Origin: Desulfurococcales archaeon
GTDB taxonomy: Archaea; Thermoproteota; Thermoprotei_A; CAZTBM01; SZUA-1508
DNA length: 13,247 nucleotides
Assembly: GCA_015661855.1 (NCBI GenBank)
Contig: DQVH01000036.1
Location: forward strand, 1 to 13,247
Direction of reading: 5' to 3'
A model generated the notes under the pieces. It searched no databases. It was not told where the DNA came from and was given only the letters and a program-made list of their open reading frames with translations. The position numbers and the translations under genes are program-made. Every line of letters begins with the position of its first letter. Position 1 is the first letter of the stretch. Below are positions 1-7,252 of the stretch, one piece after another.

Positions 1-1776
1 ATTGTAGTTGTTCTTGGACATGTTGATCATGGTAAAACTACACTACTCGATAAGATAAGAGGTACAACAGTTGCTCTTAGGGAGCCTGGCCTCATTACGC
101 AACATGTCGGTGCTAGTGTAATCCCAGCAGAGGTTATGGAGAAGATTTTTGAACCTTTAAAGAGGCTTTACCCTATAAAATTAAAGATACCAGGACTACT
201 CTTTATAGACACTCCAGGTCACGAGTTATTCTCTAACCTTAGACGTAGAGGTGGGAGTGTAGCTGATTTTGCTATTCTCGTAGTAGATGTTCTAGCTGGA
301 TTTCAAGATCAAACCTACGAAAGTATTGAGATACTTAGGCAAAGGAAAGTACCATTCCTTATAGCAGCTAACAAGATAGATAGGATACCCGGATGGAAGG
401 CTAATCCCAACTCTCCAATAATATTTTCACTGAGAAAACAGAGGGAAGAAGTGAAGGTTAAACTCGAAGAACTTATATATAAAATAGTTAATGAAATGTA
501 TAAGCTAGGTTTTAGAGCAGATAGATTTGATAGAGTAAGAGATTTTACGAGAACTGTAGCTATAGTTCCCGTTTCAGCTAAAACAGGTGAAGGTATACCA
601 GAACTACTAGCAGTATTAGCTGGTTTAACTCAACAATATATGGCTAATAAGCTAGTCTATGCTGAAGGACCAGCTAAAGGTGTAGTATTGGAGGTTAAAG
701 AGGAAGTAGGGTTAGGTACAACAATTGACGTGATAATATACGATGGTATATTGAGGAAAGGAGACTTAATTATTGTTGGTGGAAAAGATAAACCCATTGT
801 GACACGTGTTAGAGCACTATTAATGCCTAAACCTCTACAGGAGATTAGAGCTCCTGAAGAAAAGTTTATACAGGTTAATGAAGTTACTGCTGCAGCTGGT
901 GTGAAAATAGCTGCCCCCAACCTTGATAATGCTCTAGCAGGCTCTCCAATATTTGTAATACCAAGTGAGAGTGCTATAAAAGAGTACGAGAGAAAAGTTA
1001 TTGAGGAAATTGAATGTATTAGGGTGAAGAGCGAAAGTATAGGAGTCGTAGTTAAAGCTGATACTCTAGGTACTCTAGAGGCTATTATTAACGCGTTAAG
1101 GAGAAGAAATATACCGATAAGGTTGGCTGATGTCGGGCATATTACAAAGAGGGATGTTCTTGAAGCAGCATTAGTAGCTAAGGAAAATAAGTATTATGGT
1201 GTAATCTTAGCATTTAACGTTAAATTCCTACCTGGTATAGAGGAGGAAGCTAAACGTGAAGGCGTAAAAGTGTTCATGAACAATGTGATATATAGATTAC
1301 TAGAGGATTACGATGAATGGCTAGTTAAACTTAAAGAGGCTGAGAAAAGAAAAGAATTGGCATCCCTAGTTAGACCAGGTAAGATTAGAATAATACCGGG
1401 ATGTATATTTAGACGTAGTGAACCAGCTATAGTAGGTGTTGAAGTATTAGGTGGTATAATTAGACCCGGATACCCGTTAATGAGGGAGGATGGTAAAAGA
1501 ATAGGAAGTATAATGCAGATTCAGGAGCGCGGTCAACCATTACCTGAAGCTAGAGTAGGGCAGGCAGTTGCAATATCCATTAGGGGTAGAGTACTCGTAG
1601 GTAGACATATAGATGAAGGCGACATACTATATACGGATATGCCGGAAGATCACGTTATAAAGTTACTTACAAAGTATAAGGCTGAGTTAAGTCAGGATGA
1701 ACTGGTAGTATTAAGGGAGATTGTTAAAATTAAACGTAAACAGAATCCAATGTTTGCATCTCTAGTTAAAATATAG
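1..1776 (+). CDS. infB: Translation initiation factor aIF5B (IF2-like GTPase), 5' partial
   Basis: This GTPase promotes ribosomal subunit joining and initiator tRNA placement in the cytoplasm. The reading frame is open from base 1 and 591 codons are visible. The first residues already run into G1, GHVDHGKTT (window residues 6-14), so only a short N-terminus should lie outside. The switch I Thr is in LITQH (residue 33), G3 is DTPGHE (70-75), G4 is NKID (124-127) and G5 is SAK (192-194). A beta-barrel domain II, domain III and a second barrel follow, ending in the family's helical C-terminus. Total length fits the roughly 600-residue archaeal family, and no intein interrupts the G domain. The ATG at base 136 is internal because the P-loop lies before it. 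The gene converges on rpl24e with an 11-nt gap. The usual upstream partner ndk is not between it and rpl24e; what lies to the left is not visible. Confidence 0.97.
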   Translation: MVVVLGHVDHGKTTLLDKIRGTTVALREPGLITQHVGASVIPAEVMEKIFEPLKRLYPIKLKIPGLLFIDTPGHELFSNLRRRGGSVADFAILVVDVLAGFQDQTYESIEILRQRKVPFLIAANKIDRIPGWKANPNSPIIFSLRKQREEVKVKLEELIYKIVNEMYKLGFRADRFDRVRDFTRTVAIVPVSAKTGEGIPELLAVLAGLTQQYMANKLVYAEGPAKGVVLEVKEEVGLGTTIDVIIYDGILRKGDLIIVGGKDKPIVTRVRALLMPKPLQEIRAPEEKFIQVNEVTAAAGVKIAAPNLDNALAGSPIFVIPSESAIKEYERKVIEEIECIRVKSESIGVVVKADTLGTLEAIINALRRRNIPIRLADVGHITKRDVLEAALVAKENKYYGVILAFNVKFLPGIEEEAKREGVKVFMNNVIYRLLEDYDEWLVKLKEAEKRKELASLVRPGKIRIIPGCIFRRSEPAIVGVEVLGGIIRPGYPLMREDGKRIGSIMQIQERGQPLPEARVGQAVAISIRGRVLVGRHIDEGDILYTDMPEDHVIKLLTKYKAELSQDELVVLREIVKIKRKQNPMFASLVKI

Positions 1777-1787
1777 ATTTTGAACCA

Positions 1788-1973
1788 TCATTTCTGAGGT
1801 GAATACTTTTTCGTCCACTTAAACTTTCTTGGATCACGTTTAAACTCAATTAGGCTTTTAAAGCATCTTCTCGAACAGAACCATAGGATTGTTCCATCAT
1901 TCTTTACATACATTAGGCCTGTTCCAGGCTCTATTTCGTGACCACAAAAACTACATATATTACGTTGTGGCAC
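1788..1973 (-). CDS. rpl24e: 50S ribosomal protein L24e
   Basis: This is a small zinc-binding protein of the archaeal large ribosomal subunit. The 61-residue product has the treble-clef-like pattern C7-x2-C10 and C33-x3-C37, with the typical stretches CSFCGHEIEPGTG and FCSRRC followed by a basic tail (RDPRKFKWTKK). Length is normal for the family. The start is GTG, supported by a GAGGTG Shine-Dalgarno 8 nt upstream and a TATA box that would give a leader of about 13 nt. It is convergent with infB and divergent from rps28e, so it is transcribed alone. In many archaea it is cotranscribed with rps28e and infB, so this lone orientation is unusual. Confidence 0.96.
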   Translation of the reverse strand: MPQRNICSFCGHEIEPGTGLMYVKNDGTILWFCSRRCFKSLIEFKRDPRKFKWTKKYSPQK

Positions 1974-2007
1974 TACCTATACACCTCTATTACCTTTACT
2001 GTAGAGC

Positions 2008-2017
2008 TATTTATATA
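2008..2017 (-). promoter_or_regulatory. TATA box of rpl24e
   Basis: On the minus strand this reads TATATAAATA. Placing the 8-base TATA element at -33 to -26 puts the start of transcription near 1985-1986 and leaves a short leader containing the Shine-Dalgarno AGGTG. This is inferred from position and base composition only. Confidence 0.65.
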
Positions 2018-2065
2018 CACTAATTAATAAACTTTGTTTACAGGATTTACCAGCTCCACTAATAA

Positions 2066-2075
2066 TACTTAAAAG
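2066..2075 (+). promoter_or_regulatory. TATA box of rps28e
   Basis: TACTTAAAAG, preceded by an A/T-rich AATAA that could serve as BRE. The usual spacing puts transcription start near 2100, about 10 nt before the ATG at 2111. That argues against an in-frame TTG at 2093, which would lie upstream of the transcript. It is divergent from the rpl24e TATA box about 50 bp away. Confidence 0.65.
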
Positions 2076-2110
2076 GGAGTGTTACTTTACTATTGAGGCG
2101 GGGTAGGAAT

Positions 2111-2338
2111 ATGGGTAATTCGATAATTGAGGAAATAGGCTTTCCAGCTGAGGTAATTCAAATACTTGGTAGAACGGGAGTATGTGGTGAAGTTATACAG
2201 GTGAGAGTAAGAGTACTTGAAGGTAGAGATAAGGGGAGAATACTAACTAGGAATGTTAAAGGACCTGTTAGAATAGGAGATATCTTGATATTGAGAGAGA
2301 CTGAGAGAGAAGCTAGGAAACTAACAAGTAGAAGGTAA
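2111..2338 (+). CDS. rps28e: 30S ribosomal protein S28e
   Basis: This is a small-subunit ribosomal protein found in archaea and eukaryotes, an OB-fold protein near the mRNA exit region. The 75-residue product shows the family core GFPAEVIQILGRTG, then VRVLEGRDKGRILTRNVKGP, and ends in the near-invariant ILRETEREAR. The ATG at 2111 was chosen because the frame can also open at a TTG (2093), but that codon probably lies upstream of the transcript predicted from the TATA box. A purine-rich GGGTAGG sits just before the ATG. It is a single-gene unit between divergent rpl24e and convergent rpl7ae, with 43 nt to the rpl7ae stop. No clear terminator separates the two convergent genes. Confidence 0.95.
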   Translation: MGNSIIEEIGFPAEVIQILGRTGVCGEVIQVRVRVLEGRDKGRILTRNVKGPVRIGDILILRETEREARKLTSRR

Positions 2339-2381
2339 AGAAAGCATTTTAGTACTTAACATATCTATATTAGTTTAAAGG

Positions 2382-2768
2382 CTATTTGGATGTTTTAGCT
2401 TTTATCTCGTTGACCTTGCTTATTATCTCATCAACTAATGCTTTTGCTTCACCAGGCTCAATTATACAAGCGCTTGCTGCTGCTACCTCAATACCTGCTG
2501 CTTCACCTAGTCTCTTTTTACTTGGTACATAGACATATGGTATTTTCTTTTCCTCACATAATAATGGTAGGTGAGCTACTATTTCTGGTGGATCAACATC
2601 TTCTGCTATTAATACTAGTTTTGCTAATCCCCTCTCAACAGCCTTAGTTGTCTCATTTGTACCCTTCTTTATTTTTCCACCGGATTCTCTCGCTCTCTTT
2701 AGTGCCTCATACGCTTTTTCTGCTAGATCTGGTGGTACTTCAAATCTTACATAGAAGGGTTTTGACAT
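2382..2768 (-). CDS. rpl7ae: 50S ribosomal protein L7Ae, k-turn binding protein
   Basis: L7Ae binds kink-turns in 23S rRNA and is also the core protein of C/D and H/ACA guide RNPs and archaeal RNase P. The product has the signature KKGTNETTKAVERG, then LIAEDVDPPEIVAHLPLLCEE and PYVYVPSK, with the C-terminal loop GIEVAAASA. Residues known in the family to contact k-turn G-A pairs (the N-E-x-x-K region) are present. Length is 128 aa. The ATG at 2768 gives the family's usual start, SKPFYVRFEVP. A GTG two codons upstream (2774) is possible but sits only 4 nt after the AGGAGG Shine-Dalgarno. The gene follows gltX with its own TATA box, so it can be expressed separately from the superoperon. A potential hairpin over its ribosome binding site is listed separately. 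Confidence 0.97.
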   Translation of the reverse strand: MSKPFYVRFEVPPDLAEKAYEALKRARESGGKIKKGTNETTKAVERGLAKLVLIAEDVDPPEIVAHLPLLCEEKKIPYVYVPSKKRLGEAAGIEVAAASACIIEPGEAKALVDEIISKVNEIKAKTSK

Positions 2769-2779
2769 ATTCACTCATC

Positions 2780-2821
2780 CTCCTCTTTTAATCGTCGTTC
2801 ACAACCAGGGGATTAGAGGAG
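2780..2821 (-). repeat. Imperfect inverted repeat covering the rpl7ae Shine-Dalgarno
   Basis: On the minus strand CTCCTCT plus AATC (2811-2821) is complementary to GATT plus AGAGGAG (2780-2793), giving 7 and 4 base pairs separated by a 3-nt AAA bulge around a 17-nt loop. The 3' arm contains most of the rpl7ae Shine-Dalgarno. The 5' arm lies upstream of the start expected from the rpl7ae TATA box, so the hairpin would form only in a longer transcript, such as read-through from gltX. Confidence 0.45.
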
Positions 2822-2829
2822 TTTAGGAG

Positions 2830-2837
2830 TATATAAG
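2830..2837 (-). promoter_or_regulatory. TATA box of rpl7ae
   Basis: Minus strand CTTATATA, preceded by AAA as a possible BRE. Standard spacing predicts transcription start near 2804, a leader of about 36 nt and a good AGGAGG site before the ATG. It starts just 10 nt downstream of the gltX stop codon. Confidence 0.6.
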
Positions 2838-2846
2838 TTTGCCCAT

Positions 2847-4628
2847 TTACTCATGAGTGAAATATGCTACTACTTTACCATTCTTAATGCTATCTATTCT
2901 TACGAAACCAAACCTTACAAATTGGACTACTCTATCTATAAACTTCGTATTTAATAGTGCTGGTTCAGCAATACCTTCAATTAAGTGTAGTTTTGTGCCT
3001 TCAGGTTTCTTAACTACTACTTTAACTATTCCACTTGTAGGAGTCCATTGAATTATTGGAGCTTTAGCTTTCCTTGCTTCATCTAGTGATGTACTTAGGG
3101 CTATACATTCCCAGGTATCATCTATCTTTCTTACTATCCTTATATTAGCTAACTCCATTAACCTTATTATCGGTTTATCCTTATACTTTACTATGTCTTC
3201 TTCTGAGACGTATACTTCTACAGCATTATTATGCCTACTTAGTACTATTTCTCTTGATCCAAGCTTAGTATTTGTTGGGTGGAAGGGTATTTTCACTTTC
3301 GTTACTGTAAGTCCTTTAATTCTTAGTTTTACTGGTTTATACACGAACATTATTCTATGGGCTATTGGATCTACGATTTTCCTATTAATTGATGCAATAT
3401 TGTCCATGTGTATTTTTGCATCTGCTGACTTTACACCTACACTTAATATTACTTTCCTTATTGTTTCGGGTAAGAACCCTCTCCTCCTTAAAGCTCTTAA
3501 TGTACCAAATCTTGGATCGTCGTATCCCTCGTATTCTCCTAGTCCTTTCTCTAAGAGCTCTCTAATTTTTGATTTACTTAATATGAAACCTTCTATTTTC
3601 AATCTACCAAAGTGTATTGTTTCCGGGTAACTCCACCCCATATGTTTATAGAGGTAAATTTGTTTAACTGTATTTTGATAGTGTTCTTTAGCTCTAAGTA
3701 TGTGAGTTACACCCATTAAGTGATCATCAACTGCTGCAGCAAAATTGTATGTTGGCCATGCAACATATTTGCTACCAGTTAGTGGATGCGGATACTTATC
3801 GGTATCTATAATTCTAAATGCAACCCAGTCTCTAACTGATGGATCCGGATGTTGCATATCAGTTTTTACTCTTAATACCGCCTCTCCCTCATTAAAGTCC
3901 CCTCTAACCATTTTATCCCATAATTCTAAATTCTCTTCTATACTCTGACCTCTATGTGGACATGGCCTTCCGGAATCTCTGTATTTTTTAAATTCTTCCT
4001 GTGTACATAGACATACGTATACTCCCTTTCGTTTAATTAGCTCTTTAACTAGGTTGTAGTATAGCTCCATACGTTGTGACTGAATATACTCTTCATCCCA
4101 CTTTAGACCTAGCCATTTAAGGTCCTCCTTTATTAGATTGTATGCTTCTATCATAGGCTTTTTAGTTTTAGGATCGGTATCTTCAAAACGTAGTATGAAC
4201 TTACCCTTATACATGCGAGCATACTCATAACTTAGTATAGCTGCTCTTGCATTACCTAAGTGTAGTACAAAGTCAGGGTTTGGAGCAAACCTTGTTACAA
4301 TTACTTTATACTTTTCAGCATTTGGTAACGGTGGTAGTACCTTCTCCTCTACTTTACGTTCTTCAGTTAGTAGTTCAGGCCATTTCTCCTCAATTATTCT
4401 CTTCTGTTCCTCTAGAGTAAGTGAGTTAACATAGTTTACTACCTCATTAACCTGTTTAAGTATTTCCCTAATTCTACTTCTTAGTGATGGTATTTCACCT
4501 ATAACCTTACTCACTACAGCTTTAACTGAGGCTTTACCACCATGTTTTATAGCGTTTAAGAGTGTATGTTTAAGTATAATATCCTTTACCTTACTGTAAT
4601 CCACTATATCTTCGTGTATTTGACTCAT
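2847..4628 (-). CDS. gltX: Glutamyl-tRNA synthetase, archaeal type
   Basis: This class I synthetase charges tRNA-Glu. In archaea the enzyme is usually non-discriminating and also makes Glu-tRNA-Gln for GatDE (family knowledge). The 593-residue product has an N-terminal helical extension (about 1-100), then the catalytic domain with RFAPNPDFVLHLGNARAA (HIGH-like HLGN at 123-126), FEDTDP (148-153), and the KMSKS counterpart LSKSK (350-354). The C-terminal beta-barrel anticodon domain is of the archaeal/eukaryotic GlnRS-like kind, not the bacterial helical kind. C206, C208, C223 and H225 could form a zinc site. The start ATG overlaps the end of the upstream DUF2118-like gene by 38 nt and has GGTGGT 5 nt before it. 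It is the last gene of the minus-strand series. Confidence 0.97.
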   Translation of the reverse strand: MSQIHEDIVDYSKVKDIILKHTLLNAIKHGGKASVKAVVSKVIGEIPSLRSRIREILKQVNEVVNYVNSLTLEEQKRIIEEKWPELLTEERKVEEKVLPPLPNAEKYKVIVTRFAPNPDFVLHLGNARAAILSYEYARMYKGKFILRFEDTDPKTKKPMIEAYNLIKEDLKWLGLKWDEEYIQSQRMELYYNLVKELIKRKGVYVCLCTQEEFKKYRDSGRPCPHRGQSIEENLELWDKMVRGDFNEGEAVLRVKTDMQHPDPSVRDWVAFRIIDTDKYPHPLTGSKYVAWPTYNFAAAVDDHLMGVTHILRAKEHYQNTVKQIYLYKHMGWSYPETIHFGRLKIEGFILSKSKIRELLEKGLGEYEGYDDPRFGTLRALRRRGFLPETIRKVILSVGVKSADAKIHMDNIASINRKIVDPIAHRIMFVYKPVKLRIKGLTVTKVKIPFHPTNTKLGSREIVLSRHNNAVEVYVSEEDIVKYKDKPIIRLMELANIRIVRKIDDTWECIALSTSLDEARKAKAPIIQWTPTSGIVKVVVKKPEGTKLHLIEGIAEPALLNTKFIDRVVQFVRFGFVRIDSIKNGKVVAYFTHE

Positions 4629-5136
4629 CTACTACCACCAGTAGGTATTTTAATGGTTTTTCAGTCAGGGTTGTAATGTATACGATTACACCTTTTGAAG
4701 GACTTCTATACGTTCTAACCTCCAGTTTTCCAGTTAATATGTATGCTATTTTATTGTTATACTCTATTCTGTCGCCCTCTCTTACGAAGAGGTATACATT
4801 CTTCCCTGCTATCTCTAATAGTTCTACTTTTGTTCCACTTTTAATCTTAATATACTCTTTTGTCCATGGCAGGAATACTATTATATCCCTTGTTATTATG
4901 GTGTTTTCTAAGTCTAAGAATAGTTTGTATGCTGGCTCATATATTACCTTAAAGTATGTGTTATCTAGTTTCCTGCTTTTCAGGGCCTCATCTAAACTTA
5001 TCTCCTTTATTCTTCCATTCTCATCTTCTTCCTCGATTAGAGCTGAGTTTTGAATAATATTTTTAATTTCACTATCTCTTATTTCATCAGGTTTAAGTTT
5101 AATGTATATTTGGGGGTATAGGTAAGTGTTATTCAT
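4591..5136 (-). CDS. DUF2118-like conserved archaeal protein of unknown function
   Basis: I recognise this as resembling the archaeal DUF2118 family, which has no established function. It is a 181-residue soluble protein without a signal peptide or membrane segment. The second half (about residues 95-165) is beta-rich, with the run GTKVELLEIAGKNVYLFVRE followed by GDRIEYNNKIAYI and RSPSKGVIVYI. That resembles the barrel-sandwich fold of biotinyl/lipoyl carrier domains, but there is no MKM-type or DKA-type modified lysine motif. The ATG at 5136 is preferred over a TTG at 5157 because AAGGAGAT, inside the end of the GGPP synthase gene, lies 9 nt upstream of it. It sits 4 nt after GGPP synthase, and its last 38 nt overlap the start of gltX, so the three are almost certainly co-translated. 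The family name is from memory. Confidence 0.75.
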   Translation of the reverse strand: MNNTYLYPQIYIKLKPDEIRDSEIKNIIQNSALIEEEDENGRIKEISLDEALKSRKLDNTYFKVIYEPAYKLFLDLENTIITRDIIVFLPWTKEYIKIKSGTKVELLEIAGKNVYLFVREGDRIEYNNKIAYILTGKLEVRTYRSPSKGVIVYITTLTEKPLKYLLVVVDESNTRRYSGLQ

Positions 5137-5140
5137 AGTT

Positions 5141-6142
5141 TTAGTATCTCCTTTCAATGATAAATGTTGCTAACTCTTTAAGTAAACTTTTTGCCTTATT
5201 ATCTCTAGCTGGTATGGTATTGAGTATGTCTAATGCTTTTAATGTATAGTACTTAGCTTTTTTAGCAGCGTATTCTATTGAGCCTATAGACTTTATTATC
5301 TCAACTACTTTTCTTAGCTCCTCTACTGTAACATTTTTATTACCTAAAACTGTAAGTATGGTTTTCCTTTGTTTTTCTGAAGCATTATTTAGTGCATGTA
5401 CTATTATTATTGTCTTTTTCCCCTCTCTTAAATCGCTATAGACTGGTTTACCCAGAGTTTTCTCATCACCGGTAATCCCTAATATGTCATCTTGTATTTG
5501 AAATGCTATCCCTATTAATCTACCGAACTCACTTAACCTTTCTACTATACTATTTTCTCCTCCACCTAGAATTGCGCCTATAGCTAGTGACCCCTTAAAC
5601 ATTGCTGCTGTCTTTTTCTCAACCATTGTTATATACTCTTCTTCTCCTATGTTTGTTCGTTTAACAAACTCGATATCCAGTGTTTGACCTTCTGCGAGAG
5701 TTATTGCAATCCATGTTAGAATTTTTACTGCTGCTAATATTCTCTCTAGTGGAATACCGTATTTCTCTTCATCCAACATTGCCTCATAAGCTTTAGCGAA
5801 GAGTAGGTCTCCAGCAAGTATAGCTATTGATTCACCCCAAAGTTTATGAACTGTAGGTACTCCTCTCCTAAACTCATCTCTATCCATTATATCGTCGTGT
5901 ATTAGTGAAAATGTGTGTAATAGTTCTACTGATGCTGCAGCTGGAATAACTTTATCTTCACTTTCACCAACAATTCTAGCTCCAAGAACAACTAGTGTTG
6001 GTCTAAGTCTCTTACCACCTGCACCTATTAGATGGTATGATGCATCATATAGTTTCTTTACCTCTAAGGAGCCAGCTATTTTCCCTGCCAAGTATTTGTC
6101 AACTTTATCCTTAACTTGTTTTGTATACTCTAAAATATTCAT
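5141..6142 (-). CDS. Short-chain isoprenyl diphosphate synthase, probably geranylgeranyl diphosphate synthase
   Basis: It condenses IPP with allylic diphosphates to make the C20 precursor of archaeal ether lipids. The 333-residue all-helical protein has GGKRLRP (42-48), the first aspartate-rich motif DDIMD (83-87), the RRG that follows it (92-94), the KT pair at 177-178 and the second motif DDILGITGD (218-226). The fifth residue before the first motif is Phe78. In archaeal type GGPP synthases an aromatic residue there limits the chain at C20, so C20 is favoured over C25. The ATG directly follows the TAA of the IPP isomerase gene with no gap (TAAATG), with CAGGTA as a weak Shine-Dalgarno. Upstream neighbours supply its substrate: IPK makes IPP and IDI-2 makes DMAPP. 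Confidence 0.95.
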   Translation of the reverse strand: MNILEYTKQVKDKVDKYLAGKIAGSLEVKKLYDASYHLIGAGGKRLRPTLVVLGARIVGESEDKVIPAAASVELLHTFSLIHDDIMDRDEFRRGVPTVHKLWGESIAILAGDLLFAKAYEAMLDEEKYGIPLERILAAVKILTWIAITLAEGQTLDIEFVKRTNIGEEEYITMVEKKTAAMFKGSLAIGAILGGGENSIVERLSEFGRLIGIAFQIQDDILGITGDEKTLGKPVYSDLREGKKTIIIVHALNNASEKQRKTILTVLGNKNVTVEELRKVVEIIKSIGSIEYAAKKAKYYTLKALDILNTIPARDNKAKSLLKELATFIIERRY

Positions 6143-7252
6143 TTACCTGAATCCCCTAGCTCTTCCAGTAGACAGATAGCTGTTAATATTTATTCCTCTA
6201 CATATAAGCCATTCTCTTAAAACTCCTTTTATAACTATTTTTGCACGTTTTAGTTCATTAATATTTCTTGACGCTGTTAGAAACATTGCCATCTTTAACT
6301 CCTGAATTACCTTTAATATTTTCTCTCTTAAATTACCTTGAATAGCCCATTTTAGAGCTGGTAGTGCAAATCCAGCTATATCTGCACCTAAAGCTATTGC
6401 TTTAGCTATGTCTAGTCCAGTTCTAATACCCCCACTTGCAATTATAGTTATATCTTTTGATACAGATCTAACCTCTACTATTGAGGCAGCTGTTGGGATA
6501 CCCCAGTGTGTAAATGTTTCAGCTATTTCTGCTAAATCCCTTCTTCCCATATTCAATGCTCTATACTTTTCCACTAAAACCCAGTTTGTACCTCCTAAAC
6601 CGGCAACGTCTATGTATTTTACACCTACTTCTACTAGTTTTTCTGCCGTCTCACGTGATATTCCATTGCCAACTTCTTTAACTATTACTGGTTTATCTAC
6701 CGTTTCAATAATCTCTTTAATCCTGTTTAATACTCCTTTAAATCTAGTGTTTCCTTCAGGCTGTATTGCTTCCTGACATGCATTTAGGTGAATAGCTATT
6801 GCATCAGCTTTAACCATGTCTATTGCCTTATATACCTCTTTTACCCCATAGCCCTCTACTAGCTGTGATGCACCAATATTTGCTATTATTATTGCGTTTG
6901 GTGCTTTCTCTCTAACAATAGAGTATGTATATTCTAGGTCTTTATTTTCTAGAGCTGCTCTTTGACTTCCCACACCCATACCTAACTTTAATTCCTCAAC
7001 TACTTCAGCTAAGGTAGCGTTAATTTTCACTGTTTCAGGGTGTCCACCCGTTATGGCCTCTATTATTAATGGTGCTGAGAGTGTTTTCCCTAGAAATGTT
7101 GTTTGTGTAGATACTTCGTCAAGGTTTATCTCTGGAAGTGCCTGGTGCACTAGTATTACATCTTCAAGAAGTGTTGTTGATGATTCAACGTTCATGTTTA
7201 AGCATATGTTTATGTGTTCAAGCTTTCTATACGACGTCCTACTTAATGTTAT
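6143..7252 (-). CDS. fni: Isopentenyl-diphosphate delta-isomerase, type 2 (FMN-dependent), with ATA start
   Basis: It interconverts IPP and DMAPP using reduced FMN in a TIM-barrel. From the ATA at 7252 the protein has 369 residues, the usual family length. Visible are the N-terminal RKLEH (9-13), EDVILVHQALPEI, ITGG, GMGVGSQRAAL, HLNACQEAIQPEG with the expected His155, Asn157, Gln160 and metal-binding Glu161, AGLGGTNW and the phosphate loop ASGGIRTG. The first ATG (7195) lies after RKLEH and would remove a conserved active-site segment. Between that ATG and the in-frame stop at 7265-7267 there is no ATG, GTG or TTG. GAGGTGA at 7260-7266 lies 7 nt before ATA, and ATA overlaps the ipk stop as ATAA, a copy of the common ATGA coupling. 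Product identity is certain; the start codon is an inference. Confidence 0.93.
   Translation of the reverse strand: MTLSRTSYRKLEHINICLNMNVESSTTLLEDVILVHQALPEINLDEVSTQTTFLGKTLSAPLIIEAITGGHPETVKINATLAEVVEELKLGMGVGSQRAALENKDLEYTYSIVREKAPNAIIIANIGASQLVEGYGVKEVYKAIDMVKADAIAIHLNACQEAIQPEGNTRFKGVLNRIKEIIETVDKPVIVKEVGNGISRETAEKLVEVGVKYIDVAGLGGTNWVLVEKYRALNMGRRDLAEIAETFTHWGIPTAASIVEVRSVSKDITIIASGGIRTGLDIAKAIALGADIAGFALPALKWAIQGNLREKILKVIQELKMAMFLTASRNINELKRAKIVIKGVLREWLICRGININSYLSTGRARGFR

Noticed and set aside
2093..2110. S28e start at TTG 2093
   Set aside because: It falls upstream of the transcription start expected from the TATA box, and the ATG at 2111 gives the normal family length.
1974..2110. 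Guide RNA or other small RNA between rpl24e and rps28e
   Set aside because: No C box (RTGATGA) with matching D box (CTGA) is present on either strand. The stretch is accounted for by two divergent promoters and short leaders.
2339..2381. Terminator between rps28e and rpl7ae
   Set aside because: Only short T runs are present and there is no convincing hairpin or long T tract, so no terminator is called.
2780..2821. Classical k-turn for L7Ae autoregulation
   Set aside because: The 3-nt bulge is present, but the bases beside it form Watson-Crick pairs and not the tandem G-A pairs that define a k-turn.
3193..3630. Long plus-strand open frames inside gltX (also 8361-8774 and 4676-5053)
   Set aside because: They are antisense to well-supported genes, rich in Ser, Leu, Ile and Phe as expected from the opposite strand of AT-rich coding sequence, and match no family I recognise.
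6143..7195. IPP isomerase starting at ATG 7195 (350 aa)
   Set aside because: This omits RKLEH, which the family keeps at its N-terminus, and there is no Shine-Dalgarno before that ATG comparable to the GAGGTGA at 7260-7266.
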